Numbered from the stretch's first letter, positions 6,307 to 14,254 are shown. The stretch: 19,099 nt of DNA from CAYFHQ01 sp964342805 (GCA_964342805.1 CAYFHQ010000075.1:1-19099), one strand, 5' to 3'. Program-made: numbers and translations. The notes: a model not told the origin generated them from the sequence alone.

Positions 6307-7380
6307 ATGAAACCAGAAAAAATTCTTTTAAAAGGTAATGAAATCATTGGTGAAGCGGCTATCCGTTCTGATTGTAAGCTATTCTTTGGCTACCCAATCA
6401 CACCGTCAACAGAAGTTGTAGAGTACCTATCTGGTCAGTTCCCTAAGCGTGGTGGTGACCTGGTTCAGGCGGAAGACGAAATCGGCGCAATCAACATGTG
6501 CTACGGTGCTGCTTGTACAGGCAACCGTGTTATGACGGCTTCTTCTAGCCCGGGTGTCAGCCTCAAGCAGGAAGGTATTTCCTACGCTGCTGCGGTTGAA
6601 CTTCCAATGGTTGTAGTAAACGTTAACCGGTGTGGTCCTGGTCTAGGCGGCCTGGGTCCAGCTCAGTCTGACTACTACCAGTCTACTCGTGGTGGTGGCC
6701 ATGGTGACTACCGTACAATCGTACTTGCGCCTTCCAAAGCACAGGATCTTTACGATTTCACCATGCTAGCCTTTGACCTGGCTGACAAACACCGTAACCC
6801 AGTTATCCTACACACAGACGGTTTCCTGGGTCAGACCATGGAGCCTGTTCTTCTAAAAGAGCGTCCAGAACCACCTAAGACGGACCGAAGCTGGGTTGTA
6901 GATGGTGCCAAGGGCCGTGAAAAACGCGTTCTAGCAAGCTACTCCCTAACCAATGAAATTGGTGAAGCAAACAACCTGAAATGGGAAGCAAAATACAAGC
7001 ACATTGAAGACACTGAGCAGCGTTGGGAAGAGTTCCACACAGAAGACGCTGACTACCTACTTGTAAGCTACGGTACAACGGGTCGTATTTGTAAGTCCAC
7101 TGTTCTTAATGCCCGTAAGGCTGGCATTAAGCTGGGTCTAATCCGTCCGATTACCCTATGGCCTTTCCCTAAGAAGGCGTTCGCTCCTCATATCGATCGT
7201 GTCAAAGGACTTCTTACGGTTGAGCTAAACACAGGTCAAATGATCGAAGACGTGAAGCTAGCAGTAGAATGTAAGAAGCCAGTTGAGCTTTTCCGCCGTC
7301 AGGGTGGTATGCTGCCTACGGAACACGAAATTCTGGACGACCTAGTGTCTAAGTTCAACCTAACGATTGAGGAGGCCTAA
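6307..7380 (+). CDS. vorB: 2-oxoacid:ferredoxin oxidoreductase, alpha subunit (VorB-type, 3-methyl-2-oxobutanoate dehydrogenase)
   Basis: A 357-residue subunit of usual length for the separate alpha chain. The N-terminal pyrimidine-binding domain starts with LKGNEIIGEAAIRSDCKLFFGYPITPSTE. The family stretches ELPMVVVNVNRCGPGLGG and QSDYYQSTRGGGHGDY follow, and the latter is characteristic of VorB/KorA chains. The C-terminal domain II contains LLVSYGTTGR and IRPITLWPFP. The complex decarboxylates 2-oxoacids to acyl-CoA with two reduced ferredoxins. I favour a branched-chain substrate by resemblance to VorB, but 2-oxoglutarate is possible. The gene starts nine bases after the delta gene (AGGGGG site). 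It uses many GGT, CGT, CTA and TCT codons, unlike neighbouring operons, which points to high expression. Confidence 0.88.
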   Translation: MKPEKILLKGNEIIGEAAIRSDCKLFFGYPITPSTEVVEYLSGQFPKRGGDLVQAEDEIGAINMCYGAACTGNRVMTASSSPGVSLKQEGISYAAAVELPMVVVNVNRCGPGLGGLGPAQSDYYQSTRGGGHGDYRTIVLAPSKAQDLYDFTMLAFDLADKHRNPVILHTDGFLGQTMEPVLLKERPEPPKTDRSWVVDGAKGREKRVLASYSLTNEIGEANNLKWEAKYKHIEDTEQRWEEFHTEDADYLLVSYGTTGRICKSTVLNARKAGIKLGLIRPITLWPFPKKAFAPHIDRVKGLLTVELNTGQMIEDVKLAVECKKPVELFRRQGGMLPTEHEILDDLVSKFNLTIEEA

Positions 7381-7382
7381 GC

Positions 7383-8147
7383 ATGAGTAAAGAAATGCAG
7401 CAAATCTTTGGCCGAAGTGCGGGTCTAACTGACGTTCCGTTTTCCTTCTGCCCAGGTTGTACCCACGGTACAATCATGCGTTTGATCGCAGAAGTTCTTG
7501 AAGAACTTGAAATCATTGAAAATACAATTGGTATTTCTCCAGTTGGTTGTGCTGGTTTTAGCCAGGACTTCTTCAGCTGTGACTTTGTTGGTGCGGCTCA
7601 CGGTCGTGCCCAAGCGGTTGGTATTGGTGTTAAGCGTTCTCTACCGGACCGTATGGTCTTCACTTACCAGGGTGACGGCGATATCGCTGCCATCGGCACC
7701 CAGCACGCAATCCACTCTGCTGCCCGTGGTGAAAACATTACGTCCATTATGGTAAACAACGCAATCTTTGGTATGACTGGTGGCCAAATGGCACCAACTA
7801 CCCTAGACGGCATGAGAACAGCAACAAGCCCTTACGGTAAAAACACAGGAACAGACGGTTTCCCAATCGACATGCCTCGTCTACTGGCTAACCTTCCAGG
7901 TGCCGTATTCGTTGCAGCTGTTTCCGTAGATTCTCCAAAGGAAATCGCAAAAGCGAAAAAAGCAATCAAAAAAGCATTCCAAGTTCAAATGGCTGGTCTT
8001 GGCTTCGCATTTGTTAGTGTTCTTTCCACTTGTCCAACAAACTGGGGCATGGACCCGGTGAACAGTCTAAAGTGGCTACGTGAGAACATGACACCGGTAT
8101 ACCAAATGGGTATTCTGAAAGAAACTGAGGAGGTAGCAAAGCTATGA
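7383..8147 (+). CDS. vorA: 2-oxoacid:ferredoxin oxidoreductase, beta subunit (thiamine pyrophosphate-binding)
   Basis: A 254-residue subunit of normal length. The thiamine pyrophosphate motif is GDGD (residues 97-100) with NN at 125-126, which also binds the Mg2+. Cys23 and Cys26 (CPGC), Cys56 (VGCAG) and Cys216 (TCPTNW) are the expected ligands of the catalytic-site [4Fe-4S] cluster. GMTGGQMAPTT (129-139) is typical of the family. This is the catalytic chain of the complex. Its AGGAGG site lies inside the last codons of the alpha gene and it starts two bases after that gene ends. Its stop overlaps the gamma start by four bases. The substrate is as uncertain as for the alpha chain, so the symbol is by family. 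Confidence 0.9.
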   Translation: MSKEMQQIFGRSAGLTDVPFSFCPGCTHGTIMRLIAEVLEELEIIENTIGISPVGCAGFSQDFFSCDFVGAAHGRAQAVGIGVKRSLPDRMVFTYQGDGDIAAIGTQHAIHSAARGENITSIMVNNAIFGMTGGQMAPTTLDGMRTATSPYGKNTGTDGFPIDMPRLLANLPGAVFVAAVSVDSPKEIAKAKKAIKKAFQVQMAGLGFAFVSVLSTCPTNWGMDPVNSLKWLRENMTPVYQMGILKETEEVAKL

Positions 8148-8671
8148 TGGATAAAGTAATTATCGCCGGATTTGGCGGCCAGGGGGTTATGTTCCTTGGT
8201 AAGGTACTTGCTTATACAGGTATGGACTCCGACCTGGATCTTTGCTGGATTCCTTCTTACGGTCCAGAAATGCGTGGTGGTACAGCCAACTGTTCCGTTA
8301 TTCTTTCTGACGAAGAGATCCACTCTCCAGTAATCGACTTGGCAGATGCGGCAATCGTTATGAACATGCCTGCATACGAAAAGTTTGCTCCTCGCGTTCG
8401 CCCAGGTGGCGTATTGATCGTGAACTCTTCCCTTGCCAACATCGAAAACCCAAGAGAAGACATTACTGTGGTGAAGGTTCCTGCAACAGACATTGCCAAT
8501 GAGCTAGGTGCAACAAACATTGGTAACATGGTTTGCCTGGGTGCCCTTCTACCCCACCTATCTTTGGTGGACACAGCCAAGATTGAAAAGGTAATGACAA
8601 AACTTACAGCCAAGCGACCTGAAATGCTAGAAGTCAACATGACAGCTATCGCTCGTGGACAAGCCGTATAA
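8144..8671 (+). CDS. vorC: 2-oxoacid:ferredoxin oxidoreductase, gamma subunit
   Basis: This 175-residue gamma chain begins MMDKVIIAGFGGQGVMFLGKVLAYTGM, the GxGGQG signature of the gamma domain of pyruvate/ketoisovalerate oxidoreductases, and continues with IPSYGPEMRGGTANCSVILS, also diagnostic. The domain helps bind CoA. Two ATG codons stand in series at 8144 and 8147. The first is ten bases from AGGAGG (8128-8133) and overlaps the beta stop (ATGA), so it is preferred. This is the last gene of the operon and is followed by a strong terminator. Confidence 0.9.
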   Translation: MMDKVIIAGFGGQGVMFLGKVLAYTGMDSDLDLCWIPSYGPEMRGGTANCSVILSDEEIHSPVIDLADAAIVMNMPAYEKFAPRVRPGGVLIVNSSLANIENPREDITVVKVPATDIANELGATNIGNMVCLGALLPHLSLVDTAKIEKVMTKLTAKRPEMLEVNMTAIARGQAV

Positions 8672-8686
8672 GTTCAAAACAAAACA

Positions 8687-8737
8687 AATCCTCCAAAGCG
8701 CATCGAGTGAAAACTCTTGCCTTTGGAGGATTTTTAT
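8687..8737 (+). terminator. Strong intrinsic terminator of the oxidoreductase operon
   Basis: A 12-bp stem, AATCCTCCAAAG (8687-8698) with CTTTGGAGGATT (8721-8732), is followed by a run of T (TTTTTATTT). It lies 15 bases after the gamma stop codon. The A-rich left flank means it may also stop minus-strand transcription. Confidence 0.9.
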
Positions 8738-8792
8738 TTGGGTCGAAAACTAAGTTTATTTTGCTATTAACCTATCTACGAAGCATACTAGC

Positions 8793-10118
8793 CTATTCCA
8801 TGATCCAGTCTGCAATGTCCTCAATTACCTGGTCAGACACTGTGTTCTTCTGGAAGTAGTCCATATTGGAGGGTACCCCTTCCCCTGGCATCATGAGGTG
8901 GTTGAGCTTGGGGTAGGACTTGAAGGTCCAGTTGCCCGCTCCAGTAAAGGTGTCCTGCCAAAGGGCAAAGTCTTCCAGGGTCACTTGGTAGTCCCGCTCC
9001 CCTTGTAGAACAAGAACCTTTTCACCTATGGCCTCTGCTTGTTTTAGGGGATCATAAGCCTCTAGAAAGGCCCAGTAGGCTGGCCAGAGTCCCATGGCGG
9101 TTTCCCCGTCTTTCAGTTGGTCAAGGGCCTTGATCTTATCCACTTCTACTAAGGTCTGGTCCAGGTGGGTTTGTTCTTCTGCAGTCACTTGACCATCCAG
9201 GTTGACCAGGTAGGTCACCTGCTCAGTAATCAAGTCTTCCAAGGGCCGAACATTCCCTGCCATAATAATGTAGCCCTTGGCACTGGACGCCTCGGCAATC
9301 AGAGGAATAGCATGGCCACCTAAGCTGTGACCTAGAACATAGACTTGGTCAGGGCTAACGCCCTCTAGACCCGCTACTAGCTTGGAAGCAGCCACAGCAT
9401 CATGAACCGTTTCCTCCATGAGGGTCAGGTCTTGATCGGCCATGAGGGCTTCCGGATAGACAAAGCTCCGTTTGTCATATCGGTAGGACCCAATTCCCTT
9501 AGCAGCAAGGCCGTGGGCCAGGTCCCGAAAGGGTTTGTTTTCTAGGATGGTTTCGTCCTTGTCAGAGGCACCAGATCCATGAACCAGGATAACTACTGGA
9601 TAAGTTCCGTCACCTGCCGGTAGAGTAAGCAATCCCGGGAGTGGGTCACCATTGCCTGTCAGGGGCGTATCGATTTCCACAAAGGTAGTTGGATCAACCG
9701 TTGACGTGCTCTCTGTGGCCGGTGCGTAAGGGGCTACGTTAACGCCTGCAATCTGGTTGTCTTCGTTGAAGACTAAGTTAAAGTTGTAAGAAGCCTGCTC
9801 AAAAACAGTGGGAGTGGAAAAGACCACAAACTCGCCCTGTTCTGTTCGGATACTGGATTCCTGGGACACAGCCTTCCCTGTTTTTAGTTCCACAAAAAGG
9901 TCTTCCATGGAGGTTTTCTCTAGGAACTTGATCATGTCTTTGGAATAGACAAAGTCTGTCTCAAGGGCCTGATAGTCTCCTGCCAACAGAAGTTCATGAA
10001 AGGCTGTGTTGACTAACTCAGGTGACCGTGTTTCCACTCCAGTGTTTTCAAGTTTGTTGCCAGTAGCACTGCAGCCTGCCAGCACCAAGACCATTAATAT
10101 AATTAGTATTTTTTTCAT
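8793..10118 (-). CDS. Lipoprotein with DUF3887-like N-terminal region and C-terminal alpha/beta hydrolase domain
   Basis: A 441-residue secreted lipoprotein. The signal peptide ends in lipobox LAGC with the lipidated Cys16, so it should be anchored on the outer face of the membrane. Residues about 30-130 resemble the small DUF3887 domain found before many such hydrolases. From about residue 145 an alpha/beta hydrolase fold follows: VVILVHGSGASDKDE (oxyanion region), nucleophile elbow GHSLGG with Ser265, acid Asp376 in GERDYQV, and His407 in KLNHLMMPG. All three catalytic residues are present. It probably cleaves an ester or similar bond in an extracellular substrate that is not identifiable here. 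The TAGGAGGA site supports ATG 10118. It is the last gene of a GntR-controlled operon, nine bases after the membrane protein gene. Confidence 0.88.
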   Translation of the reverse strand: MKKILIILMVLVLAGCSATGNKLENTGVETRSPELVNTAFHELLLAGDYQALETDFVYSKDMIKFLEKTSMEDLFVELKTGKAVSQESSIRTEQGEFVVFSTPTVFEQASYNFNLVFNEDNQIAGVNVAPYAPATESTSTVDPTTFVEIDTPLTGNGDPLPGLLTLPAGDGTYPVVILVHGSGASDKDETILENKPFRDLAHGLAAKGIGSYRYDKRSFVYPEALMADQDLTLMEETVHDAVAASKLVAGLEGVSPDQVYVLGHSLGGHAIPLIAEASSAKGYIIMAGNVRPLEDLITEQVTYLVNLDGQVTAEEQTHLDQTLVEVDKIKALDQLKDGETAMGLWPAYWAFLEAYDPLKQAEAIGEKVLVLQGERDYQVTLEDFALWQDTFTGAGNWTFKSYPKLNHLMMPGEGVPSNMDYFQKNTVSDQVIEDIADWIME

Positions 10119-10127
10119 AACGTCCTC

Positions 10128-11186
10128 CTATACAAAGACCAGCATGACAATTATGAAGATGACAAGACCGGCCAGCATGGCCCAAGACTGCCACCGGGCA
10201 AAGTTCAAGGTCCAGCCTACGCCTACTCGCTTGCCCACAAAGATGGCTGGGTCATTGGCATTCACATAAAACATGCCCCACTTCCACAGGTTATCCTCGT
10301 CACGGACAAGGTCTTCCGACTCGGCGTCAAGCAGTCGACTGCCGTCTTGACCATACTTCAGACTTGCCCCAATCAAGACCAGGGCTGGTATGAAGGTCAA
10401 CAGGAGAATGACGGCAGTCACAAGGCCTGCGTCTTCCATTAGACCAATGGTCATCAGTAAACTCATGTAAAGAGTAATGCCAACGCCAATACCCAAGAAG
10501 TATAGAATGATCGATAGAACATACCTGAAACTCACATTAGCTTGAATGGAAGCCTCTACCTGGTTGGGGTTGAGGTTCTGTTTGGCCTTGCGGATCATCA
10601 GCTGAACCCCTGTGAGGAGGGCCATCATAAAGACCTGGAGGCCAACCATATACATCATGGCTCTCCCCTTTGGCATAAGGGTCGCCTGGCCACCAGTGGA
10701 ATTGGCCTGGACATTGACCATGTCTGGCAAGCTATCAAAGTGGTACAAGGCAGTTGCTGCTGTCACTAGAATAATAGCCACATAGCCCAGGTACCAAACC
10801 GGTGACACCGTTAGCCTTCTTTTGCGGAAGGTGGTGTCAATGACCATGCTTTTCTTTGTTGCCACCCAGCCCTTTTCAGCCTTCAGGGCCTTGACCTGAC
10901 GGTGGGACCGCAGGTAGACCATGGTGTACAAGACAAGGGACCCAAACAACAAGACCATAAATAGGTTGACATTGTTGCCAAAGACCACTTGCAGGCCCAT
11001 GATCATGCCCCCTAGGCCACAGTTTATGGCATAAAACTGCTTTCGAATGGCCCGGCTTTCGGGTTCTGACTTGGCTTTGGGTGGAACGTTAATGCCAAAC
11101 TCCACATCATTTCCTGAAATTCTAGGAACCATAATCAAGGAACCCAGCATGAGTACATGTATAAACACATAGAGTAGTGTATCCAT
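10128..11186 (-). CDS. Multipass membrane protein with DUF1648 and C-terminal DUF5808 domain
   Basis: A 352-residue protein with about eight predicted membrane segments (roughly 2-20, 52-70, 73-92, 130-148, 176-196, 221-243, 252-274, 334-351). The loop YHFDSLPDMVNVQANSTGG (about 148-166) looks like DUF1648, the domain also found in SdpI-type immunity/signal proteins. The segment DNLWKWGMFYVNANDPAIFVGKR with VGVGWTLNFA (about 298-330) matches DUF5808. Proteins of this architecture are commonly encoded next to YtrA-type GntR regulators, as here. The molecular function is unknown. The start overlaps the GntR stop by one base, with an AAGGAGG site inside the GntR gene, so the two are coupled. A role in envelope stress or immunity is inference from family and context only. 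Confidence 0.82.
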   Translation of the reverse strand: MDTLLYVFIHVLMLGSLIMVPRISGNDVEFGINVPPKAKSEPESRAIRKQFYAINCGLGGMIMGLQVVFGNNVNLFMVLLFGSLVLYTMVYLRSHRQVKALKAEKGWVATKKSMVIDTTFRKRRLTVSPVWYLGYVAIILVTAATALYHFDSLPDMVNVQANSTGGQATLMPKGRAMMYMVGLQVFMMALLTGVQLMIRKAKQNLNPNQVEASIQANVSFRYVLSIILYFLGIGVGITLYMSLLMTIGLMEDAGLVTAVILLLTFIPALVLIGASLKYGQDGSRLLDAESEDLVRDEDNLWKWGMFYVNANDPAIFVGKRVGVGWTLNFARWQSWAMLAGLVIFIIVMLVFV

Positions 11187-11572
11187 TATGAACCTCCTTT
11201 GGTGTCCTCAATGATCTGTTGAATCATGTCATTCAGGACGTCTTGGCCCAGCCCTCTGGCCAAGGACTCCACCACCAAAACTTCCAGTTGCTCTTTTAAA
11301 CCGGCCTCGTATTGAACCGTCGCCTTGTAAGCTTCCTTATGGTTGACTATTACACCTTTTCTGCGGTTAACAACCAAAAATCCATCTGCCTTAAGGGCAT
11401 TGTAGGCCTTGTTGACGGTGTGTAAATTGACACCAATGTCAGACGCTAAAGACCGTACCGATGGGAGCTCGTCTCCTTCACTCAGTTGCCCCATGGCTAT
11501 GGCCTTTACAATCTGATTGCAAATCTGCGAATAGATGGGGGTCTCTGAGTTCATATCTAAAGAGAGCAGCAT
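11186..11572 (-). CDS. GntR family transcriptional regulator, YtrA subfamily
   Basis: This 128-residue protein has an N-terminal winged helix-turn-helix: PIYSQICNQIVKAIAMGQLSEGDELPSVRSLASDIGVNLHTVNKAY, then GFLVVNRRKG at the wing. A short C-terminal helical tail follows, the small size that defines the YtrA subfamily. The frame stays open for 41 codons upstream, but ATG 11570-11572 has a perfect AAGGAGG five bases before it, and the homologous part begins there, so it is chosen. It should repress its own operon with the membrane protein and lipoprotein hydrolase downstream. A promoter with a palindrome over the -10 box lies immediately upstream. Such regulators usually answer to cell-wall-active antibiotics or small metabolites; the signal here is unknown. 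Confidence 0.92.
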   Translation of the reverse strand: MLLSLDMNSETPIYSQICNQIVKAIAMGQLSEGDELPSVRSLASDIGVNLHTVNKAYNALKADGFLVVNRRKGVIVNHKEAYKATVQYEAGLKEQLEVLVVESLARGLGQDVLNDMIQQIIEDTKGGS

Positions 11573-11594
11573 ATGAACCTCCTTTGTAATACCT

Positions 11595-11634
11595 GTTATA
11601 CTTGAACTATAACAAGCAAATTGATTTCTGTCAA
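11595..11634 (-). promoter_or_regulatory. Near-consensus promoter of the GntR operon with palindromic operator candidate
   Basis: On the minus strand TTGACA (complement of 11629-11634), a 17-base spacer and TATAGT (complement of 11606-11611) form a near-perfect SigA promoter. The palindrome GTTATA-N7-TATAAC (11595-11613) covers the -10 box and start region, where a GntR dimer would block RNA polymerase. Confidence 0.75.
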
Positions 11635-11698
11635 GATTGGTAAAAAAATAACTTCGGCCCTTTATTCTTGGTTCACATAAATGAGCACAGTTCACGCA

Positions 11699-11741
11699 AG
11701 TGCCACTTGCATTAATGCCATACTCATACTATACTGGCACT
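11699..11741 (+). promoter_or_regulatory. Promoter of the DUF3841 gene with palindromes
   Basis: TTGCAT (11707-11712), a 17-base spacer and TATACT (11730-11735) form a good promoter about 40 bases before the start codon. The -35 box sits on a perfect 10-bp palindrome GCATTAATGC (11709-11718). The whole promoter is flanked by AGTGCCA (11699-11705) and TGGCACT (11735-11741). These repeats suggest a regulated promoter. Confidence 0.6.
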
Positions 11742-11776
11742 AACATAGGAATCCCTATCAGACGAAAGGAGCATGT

Positions 11777-12352
11777 ATGGAAACCCGAAAAGCATGGATT
11801 TCAGTCAACGAAAAAGCAATGGAAGCCATTGAGGACACTGGGCACTACAAGATCGACAAGGCCTACCTCCACCATAAGTATGAGGACAACGCAGACATTT
11901 ACCTCCACATTTTTGATTGGTATGCAGGGGAAGCGTCCAAAATTGCCCCACTACCTGACGGTTGCCACTACCCCATTGTTGTGTCCATTGACCCAAAGCA
12001 GAAAATGTCCCTGAAACAAGGACACGTGCTCCTTGAGTTGAACATTCCCACCAAAGACCTCATTGTTACAGATGCGGCCAAATGGGACTACATTTTAAAC
12101 TATTGGTATCTGCCCTTGGACGAGGATGACTTAAGGGCCTACAAAACAGAGCTGAAGGACCGGGGCATTCACAACCAGGCTTTGATGTATATGGGCCAAT
12201 TTCACCCCCAGTTAAAGCAACGGGTGACTGACAGTTGGTCCCGTGTTTTTGATAATCAGAACCTCATGTCAGACCATCAGCGGGTTACGGTTTGGGAAGT
12301 CCGTAAAGAATGGATTGTTTCTACATCAAGACCACATAAAAATCTTCTTTAA
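11777..12352 (+). CDS. DUF3841 domain-containing protein
   Basis: This 191-residue soluble protein resembles the DUF3841 family along its length. The core has HIFDWYAGEASKIAPLPDGCHYPIVVSI (about residues 43-70). The next stretch is VLLELNIPTKDLIVTDAAKWDYILNYWYLP, where family members have a conserved 'vLLelevP...vllSDf..Wh.vLN' pattern. The C-terminal part, DSWSRVFD and then VTVWEVRKEWI, corresponds to the 'Q.tfWeirle.V' ending of the family. No catalytic motif is recognised and the function is unknown. ATG 11777 is five bases from AAAGGAG; an ATG at 11773 is out of frame and too close to that site. The gene is alone between its own promoter and a strong terminator, divergent from the GntR operon. 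Confidence 0.8.
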   Translation: METRKAWISVNEKAMEAIEDTGHYKIDKAYLHHKYEDNADIYLHIFDWYAGEASKIAPLPDGCHYPIVVSIDPKQKMSLKQGHVLLELNIPTKDLIVTDAAKWDYILNYWYLPLDEDDLRAYKTELKDRGIHNQALMYMGQFHPQLKQRVTDSWSRVFDNQNLMSDHQRVTVWEVRKEWIVSTSRPHKNLL

Positions 12353-12358
12353 CACAAT

Positions 12359-12395
12359 AACGCCCCATGCTTCAAAATATGAAGCATGGGGCGTT
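12359..12395. terminator. Strong bidirectional terminator between DUF3841 and MATE genes
   Basis: A perfect 15-bp stem, AACGCCCCATGCTTC (12359-12373) and GAAGCATGGGGCGTT (12381-12395), has a 7-base loop. TTATTC follows on the plus strand and TATTGTG on the minus strand. It lies between convergent genes. Confidence 0.88.
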
Positions 12396-12418
12396 TATTC
12401 ATTGAATCTAACTATGGC

Positions 12419-13780
12419 TTATGTTGCCATGTCTGCCTGGGTGACAACCTGCGCCTTATGGACCTTCAAATACCTACGCAACATCCAACCACTATAAACC
12501 GCAGTCACAGCCTCCGCAAAGACCACCGTTCCCCAAATTCCTTTCACCGGGAAGACCATTGGAAGTAGGAACAAGCCTAAGAGTACAAAGACAAATCCAC
12601 GACTCAGGGCAATAATAGTCGCCTTCTGGGGCTCCTCTACCGACTGGAACAGCATGGCTACAATAGCGTTAAAGGCCATGAGGGGCGGTGCTAGGAAATA
12701 GATCCCCATTGCAGAGGAAGCTAAATCGATCAGGGCCTGGTCATTGGTTGTAAAGAGGGACGCCAGGGGTCTGGCACCGGCTATGGTCACAATCAAAATA
12801 ACCAAACCTGTTGTTATGCCATACTTGAGACCTAAGAAGAGAACTTCTTTCACACGGTCGAACCGTTCTGCCCCATAGTTAAAGCTGACAATAGGCTGGC
12901 AGGCCTGGCCAATCCCCACCAAGAGGAAGAGGCCCACAAGACCCACGTTCATGACAATGCCATAGGCTGACACGTGCAGCGGAGTGTACATGTGGAGTAG
13001 GACCCAGTTAAAGACGAAGACAGACACAGCCGTAGTGGACTCCACAAAGAAGGTGGGGAGTCCAGTGGTAATGATATTGCTAAAATACCTAAAGTTCACC
13101 TGCTTAAAAGATAGCTTGAGCATGCCTTTTCCACTTCCAAAGTGGGTCAAGAGCACAAGGAAGGTAAAGAGTTGGGACAGGCCTGTTGCAAAGGCAGCCC
13201 CCTTTACGCCCCATCCGAATATAAAGATAAAAACATAGTCAAGAACCACATTGGTAATGGCTGACCCAATGGTGGCCTTCATGACCAAAGAGGGGTTGGT
13301 GTCATTTCGGATAAAGGCTGAAAGGACCCACCACAGGCCATGGAATACGAAGAAAGGCAACATAACGCCCAAGTAGTCAACAGAATACTCGGCCAATGGA
13401 CCCGATGCGCCCATGAGGGCCACAATTTCTTCCGTAAAGGCCATGCCTAGGCCCACCAGGACCACGATCAAAGAGAAGATCATAACCAAGGATTGACTAA
13501 AAATCCCTTGGGCTTCTTCCTTGTTACCCTTGCCCAGCTGGATGGACATAATAGACGAGCCACCAATCCCAATGGTCAGGGCCACCGCCACCGACAAGGA
13601 GAAAAAGGGAACTGTAAGGGAGATGGCCCCCAGGCCTTCAGCACCGACACCTACCCCAACAAACATGGCGTCCACCAAGACATATAGGGACTTCACAATC
13701 ATAGCTGCTATGGCAGGCATTAAATACGTATAGAATGAACTATTTAGTGGATCATTCATGAGATCAATGTTCTTTTTCAT
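12419..13780 (-). CDS. MATE family efflux transporter
   Basis: A complete 453-residue MATE protein of typical length, with about twelve hydrophobic segments in two similar halves. The first half begins NDPLNSSFYTYLMPAIAAMIVKSLYVLVDAMFVG, the usual MATE N-terminus. The second half has ITTGLPTFFVESTTA and GIGQACQPIVSFNYGAERFDRVKE, the latter a conserved family loop. It belongs to the MepA-like group and should export drugs or metabolites across the cytoplasmic membrane using Na+ or H+. The start ATG 13778-13780 has an AGAGG site. It follows TrmO by 54 bases on the same strand, so the two are probably co-transcribed. The MerR/GyrI-type regulator on the other side of TrmO is the natural candidate for drug-dependent control. 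Substrate unknown. Confidence 0.93.
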   Translation of the reverse strand: MKKNIDLMNDPLNSSFYTYLMPAIAAMIVKSLYVLVDAMFVGVGVGAEGLGAISLTVPFFSLSVAVALTIGIGGSSIMSIQLGKGNKEEAQGIFSQSLVMIFSLIVVLVGLGMAFTEEIVALMGASGPLAEYSVDYLGVMLPFFVFHGLWWVLSAFIRNDTNPSLVMKATIGSAITNVVLDYVFIFIFGWGVKGAAFATGLSQLFTFLVLLTHFGSGKGMLKLSFKQVNFRYFSNIITTGLPTFFVESTTAVSVFVFNWVLLHMYTPLHVSAYGIVMNVGLVGLFLLVGIGQACQPIVSFNYGAERFDRVKEVLFLGLKYGITTGLVILIVTIAGARPLASLFTTNDQALIDLASSAMGIYFLAPPLMAFNAIVAMLFQSVEEPQKATIIALSRGFVFVLLGLFLLPMVFPVKGIWGTVVFAEAVTAVYSGWMLRRYLKVHKAQVVTQADMAT

Positions 13781-13834
13781 TTCTTACCTCTTCATCATTT
13801 TTCTTTTGCTTCAACTGGCAACCAACACACGGTC

Positions 13835-14254
13835 CTATTTCAACCCAATGGCCATGGGTTTTCTCAGATAGGGCTTCATGTCAATTATGGGTGTGCCGTC
13901 AATCATGTCAGCCCCCGCAAAATCAATCCGCCTGCCTTCCACATGGCTTACAGTCACCACTGTGATCCCAACACCATTGGGCCGGTCCGGCGACCGGGTG
14001 TTGAAGACCCCTGTAGCCTCTGTCCCCTGGCAAGGGACTATGGATAGGTCATAACCCTCTGACTGGTGAAAGTTGAAAACCACTGTGATTTGGTCACCTG
14101 GAGATATGCCCTCAATCCCCTTCACAAATTCTTCCTTCATCTCGATGGTCCCTAGACTCTCTTGTGCCACCTGGCCTTGGGAGGGGACGCCCTTTCTACT
14201 GTCAAAACGTGTCCTTACAAACCCAATAGGGTTAAAAACTATCTGATCGCTCAT
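13835..14254 (-). CDS. trmO: tRNA (N6-threonylcarbamoyladenosine(37)-N6)-methyltransferase TrmO
   Basis: This 139-residue protein matches the TrmO (TsaA, UPF0066) family. It opens with IVFNPIGFVRTRF and carries PSQGQVA (about 24-30). It then has the signature GVFNTRSPDRPN (82-93) followed by VGITVVTV, and DMIDGTPIIDMKPY (116-129). TrmO uses S-adenosylmethionine to methylate t6A37 in certain threonine tRNAs, giving m6t6A. The protein is of the short form and lacks the C-terminal extension of E. coli TrmO (about 235 residues), as is common outside enterobacteria. GNG replaces the commoner NPIG after the signature (RPNGVG). AAAGGAG precedes ATG 14254. It lies upstream of a MATE gene in the same orientation and diverges from a MerR-type regulator. 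Confidence 0.9.
   Translation of the reverse strand: MSDQIVFNPIGFVRTRFDSRKGVPSQGQVAQESLGTIEMKEEFVKGIEGISPGDQITVVFNFHQSEGYDLSIVPCQGTEATGVFNTRSPDRPNGVGITVVTVSHVEGRRIDFAGADMIDGTPIIDMKPYLRKPMAIGLK

Noticed and set aside
11573..11695. N-terminal extension of the GntR regulator
   Set aside because: The open frame continues upstream, but the added 41 residues cover the promoter and the ribosome site of the internal ATG.
1..13780. The two MATE genes as a recent duplication
   Set aside because: The fragment at 1-768 and the gene at 12419-13780 share only family-level motifs; their sequences differ throughout, so they are ordinary paralogues.
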